A DNA stretch of 64,000 nt from Anniella stebbinsi (taxonomy: Eukaryota; Chordata; Lepidosauria; Squamata; Anniellidae). Below are positions 46,161 through 58,687 of the stretch, in pieces (the first letter of the stretch is position 1; every line of letters starts with the position of its first letter). The stretch is from positions 184,643,654-184,707,653 of the forward strand of contig JARDYH010000001.1 in NCBI GenBank assembly GCA_029215795.1. The letters run 5' to 3'. A program made the position numbers and the translations under genes. The notes beneath the pieces were generated by a model. The model searched no databases. It was not told where the DNA came from and saw only the letters and a list, made by a program, of their open reading frames with translations.

Positions 46161-46440
46161 TTTTTAAAGGAATAGGCATCATAATGGAAACAACAGTAAT
46201 AAAAACACTGGAATTGACGTTACTTAATAAATTTGATGGCTAAAACCAAACTATATTACACAAAAAACAAATTGGGTATCTCCTAATAGCAGCATGAATG
46301 CTGATAGCTAAATGATGGAAGGAGGCAAAATGACTAAATATAAGGAAGTGGTACGGTATAGTATGGGAAATAGCGTCTATCTTCGGATCTTCCTTTTCAC
46401 CTACTATAGTGGAGAATTTAGGGAGCACTAATGCAAGGTA

Positions 46441-47585
46441 CTGTAGCCTGTATTCAGTGTCTTTTGAAAATAAAAGTCACCTGAAAAATCCCCCTACAAG
46501 TTGCTGGGAAAGTTGAGTAGGAGGTCTCCCACAAGCCACTGTGTGAACAGAATGCTGGACTAGATGGAGCCTTGAGCCAGCAGGGAACCTCTTAAGTTCA
46601 TTTCCAGAGATCTTTTCCAGATTTACGAGAATCTGTGGCAGGCATCAGTCTGTGTGCATTTGTTCCATTCATAGTGGTAAGGCAGGCAAGTAAAAACAAA
46701 ACAAAACATGAAAAACAAAAACAGGGCACCTTGAACAATAAATTATAAGAATAAGCATTATCTTATAAGAATTGGTATCTGACCTTCTCAGAAGTATCTG
46801 ATGGGCTTTTGTTGGAGATAAACAGGCCATCTGCTATAGGATAGAGAATCAGTATTATGCTGCTTCCAGAACATATAACTTTCGTTTTTAGCAATTCTCT
46901 ATAAATGTCCTATTTTAAAGTTCTCTATATTCCATTTCTTATTTAACAATAGAATTTGAGTACCCTAGTTATGCTGGATTTCAACTTTAGAGTTATTTAC
47001 TTTAGCAGTATAGCATTCCACTTGTGGGTGCTCAAGCACCTGCTGCAACCTCCTCCCCTTCCTCTGTGCCACCAAATTCAGTTGGGGCAGGAGATAACAT
47101 GTCCTTGGTGGAGTGTCTTTCCCACTGAAGAGGGGATTTGAGAATGCAAGTCCCATGTATCCCCAGCAGTCTTGGCAGAAAAGCTGGAGCATGTCCCTCC
47201 CCCAAGTAAGTTTTGGGGGGGGGGTAGTGGGCACTTGAGGAGCAAGTCAATCAAGCTCAGTTTAGAATCCAAATCCATCTGACGTATCCTGTGGTCCCTG
47301 CAATACTCTCTCCCAGTATTACTGTGTTAAAATTCTTTTTGCCTGACTTGCATTTCTTTGCCAGAGTTTGGGCAAGACTCTTGGTTTCTTGACTCTGCTC
47401 ATTCTCTAGCCTAATTAAGCTAATGTAGTTTTAAATAAGCTAAAGCTTCTTTTTAACTAGTCTAATTCTTGAAAAATGTATTATTTTGAAATTTTACTAT
47501 TTGCGACTTTGACAAATTTCCCTTTGAATTTGATAGCATTATGGTCTCTGTTGCCAATTCATTTCCAGTTACTACTTAAGTGATC
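46441..47585. other. Intergenic DNA with a small CR1 tail
   Basis: At 46525-46605 GTGTGAACAGAATGCTGGACT and GAGCCAGCAGGGAACCTCTTAAG match the 3' end of the CR1 subfamily at 18985-19546. The rest, including 46990-47250, shows no gene. A 10-base G run is at 47215-47224. Confidence 0.55.
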
Positions 47586-49248
47586 TTTAACCACTATTCA
47601 GGATTACATCTAGGGTCACCTCCCATCTCTCCACCCTGCCACGCTCCTGGAGAGACTGCTGACACCTTCGGGGGAAGAGAGGAGAGAGTGGCTTGCCCAG
47701 GTCATCATCTCCACCCCACTCCTCCGAGAAGCTCAAGTGCAGCTGGGAGTCCAATTGAGCAGCAGCCATGCTCCTGGAGACTGCTGACACCTGCGGGGGA
47801 AGAGGAGGATGAGAGTGGCTTGTCCAGGACACCACCTTCACCCAGCCCCTCCAAGAAACTCAAGTGAGGCTGGGAGCCCAGCTGAGCACAATGTGTAAGG
47901 GAAAGGAAGCAGCAATATGTGTGGTGCAGGGCAGAGGGAGATACGATGGCAGGGCAAAGGATATTTAACACCCATCTTACCTTTCAGTCGTCCTGCCCCC
48001 TCAGGGATCTTGGAGAATGAACCAGGCCACCCACAGAAACTCCCCTTGCTCCTATGCAATGCCAGACCAGTTAAAAACAAAATAAATATCATTTACGATC
48101 TTCTTACAGATGAGAAGGCAAACCTGGCATGCTTCACAGAGACCTGGCTGGGAGATGACAATGGCCCGATATGGGCCCAGGCCCTATTAACTGGGTACTG
48201 TGTTAGTGAGCAGGTAAGGAAAAGTGGGTGGGTGGGGTGAGTCGCTGTGGTCTACAAAGACAATCTTAACCTGACCAGACTTCCTGTCTGGGAATTGAAT
48301 CATATCGAATGTGTGTACCTGAGTCTGAAGACCAGGGATAGATTGGGTATTCTGTTAGTGTACCGGCCACCCAACTACCTATCAGACTCCCTGACCAAGC
48401 TCACGGAACTGGTCTTGGAGTTGGTGTTGGAGTCACCCAGACTTTTGGGTGACCTCAACATCCCATTCGAGACCAGTTTGTCAGGTGCAGCTTGAGAGTT
48501 CTTGGCATCCATGACAAACATGGGCCTATCCCAACTGGTCTCTGGATCCACACATTCAGCAGGTCACACCCTTGACTTATATCCAACAGGGCACGACATA
48601 GACAACATCTTCGTTCCGATGGGGTGGCAATATGCGAAGTGAAGAAAGCTTTTGTCTCTGCATTAATTGCGTCTGCAAATTCGCATCCAGAACTGTTCAG
48701 GGTTGTGAGGGGTCTAATTCAGACACGTCCCCCCCCCTGAACCTGATTTTAGAGCTTTGGTAGTTTGCTGTGATACCTTTAACAATCATTTCACAGATAA
48801 AATCTCTTGGATAAGAGCCATTATAGTAGAAGCTGACAACGGAGTGTCCAACAACTCTGCGAGTAGGATTACACTGGATTAGTTTCAGTTGATGAGTACC
48901 GAGGACGTGGACAAGCTGCTCAGAGTAAGGACAACTTACCCTCTCGATCCCTGTCCTTCTTGGCTGGTCACCCAGGGAGGAGATACAGGTAGACTACAAG
49001 TACAACATATTAACACATCTGTCCGAGAGGAAAGTTTTCCACCATGTTTAAAAGAAGTGGTGGTATGGATGCTTCTAAAATAGCCCTCCCTGGATCCCCT
49101 GGACCTTAATAATTACAGACCGGTATCAAATCTTTCATTTTTGGGCAAGGTGATCAAGAGGGCAATTGCCTTCCAACTCCAGGCCATCTTGGGTGATACA
49201 GATTTTCTAGACCCATTTCAAACCGGCTTCAGGGCAGGCTACGGAGTT
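47586..49248 (+). mobile_element. L2-like LINE, 5' half including leader and endonuclease
   Basis: From about 48050 the frames read as an L2-type endonuclease: PLLLCNARPVKNKINIIYDL, CFTETWLGD, VYRPPNY, LGDLNIPFE, then AGHTLDL and DNIFVP. The endonuclease-to-RT linker appears at 48889-49083 and the RT start (near 49110-49248) in broken frames. Upstream, 47639-47890 holds two leader units of about 125-129 bp. It is cut at 49248, at a position matching about 24600 in the other L2, and joined to repeat B. It is not functional. Confidence 0.82.
47639..47890 (+). repeat. Two tandem units of about 129 bp upstream of L2 endonuclease
   Basis: Unit 1 (from 47639) and unit 2 (from about 47768) both contain GCTCCTGGAGA, GACTGCTGACACC, GGGGGAAGAG, GAGAGTGGCTTG and AAGCTCAAGTG/AAACTCAAGTG in the same order. 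Their position fits a repeated 5' UTR. Confidence 0.75.
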
Positions 49249-49655
49249 GAGTACAATCTTGTCTCTGCAGAGATTTGGGACTTGTACAATTTTTAAAAAA
49301 TACTTTCGAACCTGGGATGCAAGGTTTGGATTTTATATGAAGGCTTGGAGCCTGCTGCTGGGAGAGATCGCTTTTCCCTGTCAGGACTTGATGCAACCCA
49401 TTCAAGCCAATAGCAAGACTCCCATCACAGCTCACACACCCAACAAAGGAAAATGTGAGAGTACAGCACTACACAGAGGCTTACAGGCGCATTAAACACG
49501 CTTAGGAAAAATGGTCCAGACTTTAGGCATTCTAGGAAAAGACAGAAAAGGCTGGGGAAGAGGCGGGGTGTCACCAGGACAGGCACAGCATCATGCTGCA
49601 AATCTGCACACCAGGCATGGCGAGAGTGCACTAAATCACTGGTGTGATGGAGCTC
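49249..49655 (+). repeat. Unclassified interspersed repeat B, copy 2
   Basis: It matches 38044-38405 from GAGTACAATC to a GGTGTGATGGA end. It has an extra segment of about 45-60 bp near 49410-49465. It is joined without spacer to the truncated L2. Confidence 0.75.
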
Positions 49656-50734
49656 TCAGTATTATTACTTCAGCCATCTTTATTGTGAGATACTGAACCT
49701 TTAAAAAAGTCCATGGCAATTACACAAAAGTAAGAGGACCTTAATTAATAGTAAACGAGTTTTCTCTATTCTCATCTCTGTTCACATTTCCTGTTTTTAC
49801 ATTGTGGACATTCTTTTTCAGACACATCAAATGCTCCCTGACATCTTTGCTTTGATTATTAAGCACTTAGTAAAAAATTATCATACTGGGTAGCATTTAT
49901 CTTTCCCTTCTCCATCCTGTTTGTTTCAATATAGCTTTTTAGTTCTATATCTAGGCCAACCTTACTGAGGTGTGAGAAACAATGTTGCCTCTGCACCTCT
50001 ACTGCTTGTGTTGCACCAGTGGCACCAAATGCTTAGCCCAACAGGAAGTGCTCAGTTCCAGAACAGGACAGGTCAGTAAAGCTTAGGAAGCACGAACTTC
50101 CTGTTGTGTCAACAGCTGGTAGCATTTTAAGTCATATGGACAGGACCTAGGTGAAGGATGTTCTCAAATTGACATAGCCCAAACAGAAGCAGCATCAGTA
50201 CCCATTTCCTTCTCAGAATTCCCCCAGACTAGACCTGATGAGGCAACAGAGACAAGAGCAGATCTAGGTGTGCAAGCACACATGCATGAGAGAGACTGTA
50301 TGCGTATGTAGACAATGAACAAGCAGATATATGCTGTTTATTACTGGATTCCCTTTTCAAGCTCACAGGCAGAGATGGTTAAGACACTGCATGTGGGTGG
50401 AAGTCCAAGCATCAGCATGGACCAGCTTTCCCCAAACTACTGCCCTCCAAATAGTTTGGACTATATGTTGGCTGGTCTGATGGGAGTTGAAGTCCAAAAT
50501 ATCTGGAGGGCACCAGGTCAGGGAAGGCTGTTCTAGATTTTCTGACTTCCAGAAAAGATATGACTCATGAGCCCTCACTCTTAAAATAAAGAGTACAAGG
50601 CATGCAGAAGAAAAAAGAAGGGGTTTGAAGAGCATATCAATAACATTAGAAGTGGGAAACCAGTAGGAAGTATTGGAGGTCCAACTGAAACAGAAGATTG
50701 CAGAGAAGCTGCATTCTTTGTAGAGAGTTCGTGG
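49656..50734. other. Intergenic DNA with one short palindromic element
   Basis: The palindrome at 50421-50532 is listed separately. No gene is supported. Confidence 0.5.
50421..50532. repeat. Short palindromic DNA element (same family as 37049)
   Basis: CAGCTTTCCCCAAACTACTG and ATGGGAGTTGAAGTCCAAAA followed by ATCTGGAGGGCACCAGGTCA match the family layout. The arms are imperfect. Confidence 0.6.
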
Positions 50735-51545
50735 CAGGGAAATATGTGGATACCCCTTGGACTTTCAAAAGGTTTTTGACAAAGTCCCTCACCAAAGACT
50801 CCTGAGCAAACTTAGCAGTCATGGGATAAATGGAGAGGAAGCTAAAAGTTTATTCTTATAAGTGAACAGGTCTCAGAATGGAGAGATGTAACAGCAATCT
50901 GTATTCAACTTGTTCATAAATGCAGTGAGTGGTGAGTTGTCCAAGTTTACAGATTATTTAGGTGGTTAAAATAAAAAGAACAGTGAAGAATATACAGCAT
51001 TAAAATAGAAAATGTAGTTCAATGTAAGCAAGTAATGTAAATAACATTGAGGCAAATTATATTGGGTCTGAACTGGCATTGAGGAATGTGGTGGATATAT
51101 GACTGCTGTGAAAACAGAAAATTCTATGTTGGGGATAATGCCTTTATACAAATCCATAGCGTGACCACACTTGGAATACTGTGTAGTTCTGGGGAAAGCA
51201 CCTCTAAACTGGTATTACAGAGCAGGGGAAGGTGCAGAAAAGGGCAACCAAGGGGCTGGAGCAACTCCTCTTTGAGGAAAGGGTACAACATCTGAAACTT
51301 TGAAAAGTAAGGAGGCACATAAAATTGTAAGAAGTGTATAAAATTATGCATGTTGCAGAGAAAGTGGATAGGAAGGATAAGGCTATTATAAGTGGCTATG
51401 AGTCATGATGGCTATATACTACCTCCAGTATCAGAGACAGTATTTCTAACAGTTGCTAGTATACATGAGCAGGAGGGTATTGCTGTGCTCATGTCATTTG
51501 TGGACTTCCCAGAGGCACCTGGTTTGCTATACCAGCACAGCTCTT
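50735..51545 (+). mobile_element. Old CR1 fragment
   Basis: Recognisable pieces are TTTTTGACAAAGTCCCTCACC (the FDKVPH region), GGCAACCAAGGGGCTGGAGC, TAAAATTATGCATG and ATGGCTATATACTACCTCCAG. It is deeply diverged and belongs to the subfamily of 18985-19546. Confidence 0.7.
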
Positions 51546-51994
51546 TTGCATGGTTCTTTTTTTTAATGGCTTGCATTTTACCTATTAAAAGCTAAATAAG
51601 ATTGTGTCATTTATCCTGTCATACACTGTAATTTTGACTCAGCTTTTTAAAATATTCTGCAGAATTCTCAAATTCCCTAGCCCCCCACTCTTCTCTTTGC
51701 TTCTAAACTAATCTCTCTTGCCCAACCCTAAAAGGGATGGAAAGACACTTCCAACACCAGAGCCAAAAAACAGGGCCAGCCTTCCATGAACCTGCCTGAT
51801 CTGGGTGCATTTGGTGGCCAAATTTTGGAAGAGCGGTGGGGCGTGGTGCCAGCAGGTGCACTTGCTGCTTCTTGGTCCCACGGACCACCTGCAAGTAGCC
51901 AGCAGGTGCTCCTGCAGGCCTTCTGGATGGCTCCCACCCACCTGGACTGCTTGTCTGGGCAGCTGGCAGGCCGTGCCCACTGCCCCTTGATCCT

Positions 51995-52505
51995 GCCAGC
52001 CATGTGTACATGGCCAGTGGGATCATGAAGCAGTGAGCGCAGCCAGTGGGCACAACCAACCAGCTGCCCAAGCAAGCAGCTCAGGTGGCCAGGAGGCACC
52101 CAAGCAAGCGGCTGCCTCTTGGTCCCACGGCCACCCACATGCCTCCCACCCAGCCAGCCGGTGCACTTACCTTCTGGGAAACACGGAGAAGCCGGCTACT
52201 CGCTGGCTTCCCCACCTCTCCCGAATGTCTCAAGTCTCTGAGACACCTCATCCCGGAAGTCTCGTGAGACTTGAGACTTCCGGGAGAGGCGGGGAAGGCA
52301 GCAAGCAGCCAGATTCTTCGCGTCTCCCAGAACATAAGTGCACCAGCTGGCAAGGTGGCTGGCCAGTGGGACTCAGAGGCAGCGGCTTCCTTGGGCGCCT
52401 CCTGGCTGCCTGAGCTGTTTGCTTGGGCAGCCAGCTGGCTGTGCCCACTGGCTGCGTGCACTGCTTGTTAGTCCTACTGGCCACACACATGCCTCCCACC
52501 CATAT
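51995..52505. repeat. Long GC-rich inverted repeat, arms of about 240 bp
   Basis: The left arm (about 51995-52235) and right arm (about 52265-52505) are imperfect reverse complements. Examples are CGCAGCCAGTGGGCACA against TGTGCCCACTGGCTGCG and AGCTGCCCAAGCAAGCAGCT against AGCTGTTTGCTTGGGCAGCC. The centre is near 52250. A further related stretch, in the orientation of the right arm, lies at about 51870-52028. Open frames in it are low-complexity by-products. Confidence 0.8.
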
Positions 52506-52957
52506 TCCATTATAGAAACCTATAAGCATTGGAGTCAATTACAAAATTGTACATTTCGGAATAAGACTTCCAAAACATTTGAAGCTCTACTGAATGAGCT
52601 ATACCTATGAGGAAAATAAAATTATACTCAGAGAAAAAGGTGGGAAAAGAGATTGTCTTTTGTAGCTCTACACTAAACCATGCTAGGACCAAGTTCAGGA
52701 GTGCAGTGTTATTAATGTTCAATGTCATTTCCACAACAGTTAGATTATCCATGCCTATTTTAAAAAGTGTTGTTATCAATATTTTTTAAGTGTTTTATTA
52801 TTCCTTAAAGGAGCAACTTCTATTAGTATAGAGAACAGTATTTCTATACAGAACAATGCTGGATAACTGTCAATTTGCTTGTATACATAGTTGTAACAAG
52901 ATAGTTGCAGTTTTCGTCAATCAAAGTATTGGGCAATATCCAATGGGATCACTGTGT

Positions 52958-53060
52958 TTACGCAGTTGCATAAGCAACATCTAGCATAGCACTGATAGCA
53001 TAAGCCAGCGCCAGTTTATGCTACTGATGTTGCATTAGAGGTTGCTTAAACTAGCGCGAC
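52958..53060. repeat. Imperfect palindrome, about 100 bp
   Basis: GCATAAGCAACATCTAGCAT...GCATAAGCCAGC pairs imperfectly with GCCAGTTTATGCTACTGATG...GAGGTTGCTTAAAC. It is probably a small DNA-element relic. Confidence 0.45.
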
Positions 53061-54029
53061 ATCAATTACGTAATAGCAGCTGCCCCGTTTACTGCCCAAC
53101 GGTAGTAAAATTCCTGGATCTCATTGATTTGCATGAAACCACAGCACTCCGAACACACTTAGCATTTTATACTGCAACTGCAGCTTTCTAAATAATTCAG
53201 CAAGCTAGATTACAAAAACTCATCTACATGCGTATTTTAATAAAGATATAAAGATGGAAATGTTAAGGAGTTATAGGAAATTTATTTCAGTAGTATGCCT
53301 ATACTGAATCTAGATTATTAGTTGCACTTATCTGCACTCAACTTAGTGTAGATCCAGCCCAATGAGCCTCACAGTCAGGTGAGGTGATCGTTGAGCTCAG
53401 TCCTGCAGGTATTACTGATTAAACCTGTAGTTGAGAATCTGGGAACTGATTTTGGGTGTGGATGGAATTCTAATACATAATATATGTAATTAGCATATCA
53501 AGTCTAATATGACATTTTTTAACCCTAGTGCAATTTTACTAATTCTACTTAAACATCAAATGTCTTTGTTGTAGACAGTGGTAGATCAGTAGAATTATCT
53601 CCACTGGTGCACTGGGAAGGAAGGATTTTTTATTTAAATTAACATTTAAGTGGCTAATATTGTATATTACACAACAGCATAAGACATCGAAAACATAGGG
53701 TCCAACTTCATCAAATTAGCTAAATTGTGGGTGCCAAAGACAAAGTAGAGCTCAAGAAAGCACCTAGTGCACATAGTGACATCTGCATCGAAGTTCACTT
53801 GTGTTCAGTAGTTGAAGCATCAGCACCATCGTTCCGTTTCTGGTTTTGTATCCTGGTTCGAGTCGATGCTAGAGAAACAAACATGACATTTCTTTTTAAA
53901 CAACTGTTAGTCTGTAAGTGGAAAAGAGGTCTTTTAATTAAAAAAAAAAAGCAGAAGAGAAACAAGCAGTTAATCAGCATAAGATCCAACAAACTGGTCT
54001 TCCATTCATAAAAGAAGGATATGCAAAAA

Positions 54030-54036
54030 ATATAAC

Positions 54037-54076
<40 letters not shown>

Positions 54077-54078
54077 TG
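54030..54078 (+). repeat. AAT microsatellite
   Basis: About 13-14 AAT units, then GAT units. Confidence 0.95.
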
Positions 54079-54754
54079 ATGGAGATCTTATTGTGAATTT
54101 CCGTTCTCTGATCTTTACTGAGGGCATCCCAAACCTCAGGATGGTGTCACCTCCTGAAGCAAGTAAGCAGGATCCAGTTCTAAATCTTGCCTCCCCAGGG
54201 GGAGAAACCATCTGTCTGCAAACTGACCTAGAAGACTGGCCCTCAACCCCTCACTGGAACATGTTCATCATCCCTGCTCCCTGCTGAGAAATATACTGAA
54301 ACAGGAGCTTAGAATGTAACTGCGAACAATCTGTGCAAAAAGCATGGAGAAAAATACAAATATTAAAAAAACAAACAGAATACCCCATGAATAGCCCACG
54401 ATTAACCCCTGTTTACTAGAGGTGTGCAGAGCTGGTTCCCTCCGCTCTGAAATTCAGGGCTGAGCTCTGCCTTTGCTCTGCCCTGTTGGATTAACCATAG
54501 GAGAAACTGTGCCGTTTTTGGATAACCGCTCCATTACAGCCTATGGGAATTAACCAAAATGCTTACAGCTCCTTCATTTTTAAAGTTAAATAAATAAAAT
54601 TGGCATGATGATAGCTGTTAAGTAGGGCTTTGGACATGCCAAGTTTGAAGCAGATCTCTTCATCCCATAATTTTGAGAGATTTTTAAATGTCTCCCCTCA
54701 AACCATCCCCCCATATATACATACACACACCTGATTCAGTGTTAATAAAGGCTA

Positions 54755-54785
<31 letters not shown>

Positions 54786-56289
54786 TAAACTTAAACTGTT
54801 CATCTTCTCTCAAGAGAGCTTGCAGAACTTTCAGAAACCTGCTACAAAAAACAAAGTCCCCCCATCTCCATGTGTGTCAACTTGGTGCAATATGTACCCC
54901 ATGTTTAAATTATGGGAGTTCTGTGTCTGAACTAGAATGTAATGCACCCAATTTTCTTCACTTCTTGAAAAGGATATAGGAAAAATGGCTCACATTATGA
55001 AAATAATGAAAACCAACCATTGTGCATATGAAGTTTGTCTGTTCTGAACTGGGGAAATCACCTCTTCCTTTAGTTATATATCAAACGCTTAAAAACTGGA
55101 GAAAAGCTTGTCAGTTTAAAAGACAAGATATGAAAAGACAAGATATGAGGCAGCTGATCAGGAATGGGCAGGTGTACTGGGAGGGGTTACTCTCGCAACA
55201 GGTCATACCCATATCCCCATCAGCTCTCCCTATCACCTTTCTATCTGGGGGCATTTTTAACCCCCCCCCCCTCTGCCCTTGCACCAGTGCTCCAGCATGG
55301 ACTGCAGCATCGCACATATATCTTTGCAGTCTGCCCACCTGGGAGGATTTGTGGGGAGGGAGGGAGGTCCTGACTCCTGATCACACACATAACCCCTCCT
55401 CTCTCCCTGTAATGCCTAAGAATATGAATCCAAGAGTCTAACAAGGAAAAAACTGGCAGCCTTTCCCCTCTGCAAGAGTTGGGGAGCGATTAAAATGGTC
55501 CACCCCCGGAGACCAATGGACTCCATGGGATTTCAGAGAGGCCTGGGGGATTGTCCTGCCAGAGAGTTAGAGCACGTGAAACCGTTAAGGGGAAAACATG
55601 CAGGGGTTGGGTCTGAGCCGGCAGGAAACGCCAGGTCGGCTCGGGCGGGGATTCCCTCCCTTGGGGGGGGGGGAGGTAGGTAGGTCCTGATTTATTTTAA
55701 AAATCAAAACAATAATAATAACCAAGCAGAAACAGCAGGCAGCACTGGCATAGTTGGCCAGCTCATCGGGAGGGAGATCCTGATCACCTACCACAACCCA
55801 CAATGATGATTATAAAAGTAATAATAATAATAACAACAACAACAATAACAGGACTTGCCCACATCATTGCTTTTTAACAATGTGGCTGACTGACAGGAAC
55901 AATTATCATAAGGGAAATAGCAACAGTACTCTGAGGAAGGAGAGGTAGAACGTGTCCATCCGTTAAGGGGCCTCCCTCACTTTCCCCACCAACTCCTTCC
56001 ATTGGGTAGAGCTCCTTCCCAGGCAGGCACTCCAGTCGCACATCCATGCCAAGATATATGCCCTCTGCTAGCAGAGGGGATCCTGCCACTGATCACAGCA
56101 GGTGTTACAGCCCCCGGGCAGCAGCTCTCACCACATCCTGGGGTCGAGGGAGATGACAGCCACCCCGCCACCATGTGGTCTATGGCCCAGTGAACCCCTG
56201 CCGCTGCTGCTGCCAGCCTGAGACAGACTGCTAGCTTGAAGGGGGTGCAGCCTGCAGAGAACAGATGCCCAGCTTGGCTGGACCATCGG

Positions 56290-56420
56290 GAGGCAGTGGC
56301 AGTGTGCAAAATGTGGCAGCCAGGTTGGTCAATGGGCTCCCGAAGCAGTCTTCTATCACTTTGGTGCTTCAAGAGCTCCACTGGCTGCCAATGGCTGCTA
56401 TGGTGTGCTACAAAGCAGCT
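56290..56420 (+). mobile_element. L2-like LINE fragment, C-terminal region
   Basis: The frame VQNVAARLVNGLPKQSS...LQELHWLPMA matches the VQNMAARLVTG...LKSLHWLPV block of the L2 at 25400-25500. Confidence 0.72.
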
Positions 56421-56599
56421 GTGGGGTTAAAAAAGGACTGTAGAAAACACAACACAGAACTCCAAAGAATTATTTTTCTGGTATTTTTAAAGATTTTTTA
56501 GTGGGGTGGGGGTAGTATACTTTAACATACACACAAACAACACATGCTTTAAAGCAACTTCTGCATGACTCCGAGAGAATGTTCTCAGGTTATCCACCG

Positions 56600-58687
56600 A
56601 AGGAATATGTAGCCACAACTTCTCAGTAAAATTAACAACACCATTTCAGTATCTTGCTGGAGGAATGATGGTTGTAACATTGGTTCTCCTTATTCCACCT
56701 GTGGTGGGATTGCCCATTAGTCTCCATTCTGAATACCTGGATGACTGGCTAATTGTGGCACCATTGAAATACACTCTTCAACAGGATGTTCATACCACAG
56801 TAAGGCTCCTGCAGGATTTGGGATTGTACATAAACGCAGAAAAGTCATCACCTAGACTGGCACAGAACATTCAGTTCGTCGGGGCAGCGTTGGATACTGT
56901 TACCGTCCGTGCTTACTTACCTAAAGACAGAGCAGTGATCCTAACAACCTTGGCAAGAGACATTCATATCAAATGCAAGGTCAAAGTTGTGACTCTTCAG
57001 CGAATCCCAGGGTTCATGTTGGCTACAATATCAGCAGTGACGTGGGCATGCCTTCAGATATGACTGCTGCAAACCTGGTTCCATCAAAGAATGCACATTA
57101 TGTCCAACTCTGTGTGCCTCACACCATCTTAGAATCCCTATGATGGTGGATGAGGAAAGACAACCTGCTACAGGGAATACCACTGTGTCCCGCTCCCCAA
57201 TCATCTGTAGTTCTAACAACAGACACATCTGTCGCAGGATGGGTAGGCCATTACAGTCCTCTATCGATCCAAGGAGTCTGGTCATCCCAAGAGGCAATCC
57301 ACCACATCAATTTTCTGGAACTCTTAGTAGTCAAAAAGGACTTGATCGTGTTCAAGACAGCTCTTCAGAACCAGCTTGTTCACATAGTAACAGACAACAG
57401 AGAGGGCCTTCTCAGTGGCTGCTCCAAGGTTCTGACTCTCAAGCTCTACAGCTGGTGCATAGAACAAGGGATGACACTCATCGCCACTCATATCATCAGG
57501 ACAGACAATACTCTGGCAGACAATCTAAATCATTCCTTTTGCAGATTACATGAGTGGCAATTGCAACTGGAAGTTCAATCACTGGGGTGCCCCATCAATA
57601 GATCTCTTCACTACTCAGGCCAATGCTGTTTGTCCAGCCTTCTGCAGTGGGCCGGAAATCTCTGGGCGATGAGACTTCATGTTGACCTGGATGGGAAATT
57701 ATTTCTACCAATTTCCCCCCTTCCCACTTCACATGAGTCTTCACAAAAGCTGTGGAGGACAACATGGGCTGTATCCTAGTCACCCCATGGGGGCCTTGGC
57801 AAACATGGTTTGTCCCACTACTCCACAGAGCGGAAAATCGGTACCTCAGGCTTCCCTCCACACTCAGGATCAAGGCCAGACACATGATCCTGACCTAATG
57901 GCATGGATACTATGCTGACACCGATCATTCCTTAATTTTGGCCAGAAGTTACAACCATTTTGGAGGCAGCCAAGAAACCAGCTACTAGTAAGTCGTATAC
58001 TCACAAATGGCCCATTTTTACTGACTTTGCTACTTTATAAGGGAAAGCCCCCCATCTCATGTTTATTTGGTCTTGCTCTAAAGTTTCTTCGTTCACTTTT
58101 TGACAAGGGTTTGAAGTTATCGACTTTAAAAGTTTGTCTGGTGGCTGGTCTCCGATGAGCTTCTGCAGTGCGTTGGAAATTCAGTTTTCTCACACCAGTT
58201 GGTGTGCCAGTTCTTTAGAGGTGTAAACAACATCGCTTCACTTGTATGATCTCCTGTACCCTGTTGGAGCCTCTTAGTAGTTCTTCAAGCCCTGCCATCA
58301 AAGTCATTCGAACCTATGGCTTCAATGAACCTTCATCGACTGTCTTGGAAAGTGGCCTTTTTAACAGCTATTATTCCACTCGTCGGTCCAGTGAGTTGAG
58401 CGCCTTATGGATTGAGCCTCCGTATACCATCTTCCATAGGGACAAGGTGATCCTAAGACCTGATATTGTCTTCTTACCAAAAGTAGTTTCTTCTTTTCAC
58501 CTGAACCAAGACATAGTCTTACTTGCCTTTTCTCCTTCCTCCTCCTCTCAATTGGAATCGATGATGCGAACTCTGGATGTTCAGTGCACCCATGTCTACT
58601 ATAAAGCAAGGACTGAACTCTTCCATCAGTCTCTGAGACAGTTCATCTGTTATGGAGGTGTGAGGAAAGGACAGCCACATTATTATT

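Larger units (their letters stand above)
40836..46440 (+). mobile_element. Tx1-like L1 retrotransposon, decayed, split by CR1
   Basis: The order is ORF1 remnant, ORF2 endonuclease remnant (ILQETHKATE near 42480-42520; DHAPVLLEMA near 43025), reverse transcriptase (SYRPISLLN near 44340, ALDLYKAFDRV near 44555, LYADDMVLV near 44855) and a C-terminal CWRGC...H...C motif near 46077-46135. Many stops and frameshifts are present. The YADD box and DLYKAFDRV differ from the FADD and DIFKAFDCV of the L1s at 12.7 and 58.9 kb, so this is a separate L1-superfamily lineage. A CR1 piece interrupts it at 43598-44020. Confidence 0.85.
52506..56289. other. Intergenic DNA with microsatellites, no gene recognised
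   Basis: AAT microsatellites are at about 54030-54075 and 54755-54785. A palindrome is at 52958-53060, an 11-base C run at 55261-55271 and a 9-base G run near 55665-55673. A stretch at 54420-54560 has a GAGGTGTGCAGAGCT start of the sort seen in interspersed repeats. None is supported as a gene. Confidence 0.55.

Noticed and set aside
46990..47250. Possible small gene suggested by overlapping minus-strand frames
   Set aside because: The frames overlap one another, end at a G run, and show no conserved motif.
51703..52471. Several 60-136 codon frames on both strands near the long inverted repeat
   Set aside because: They are by-products of the same inverted repeat read in different frames and strands; no family resemblance.
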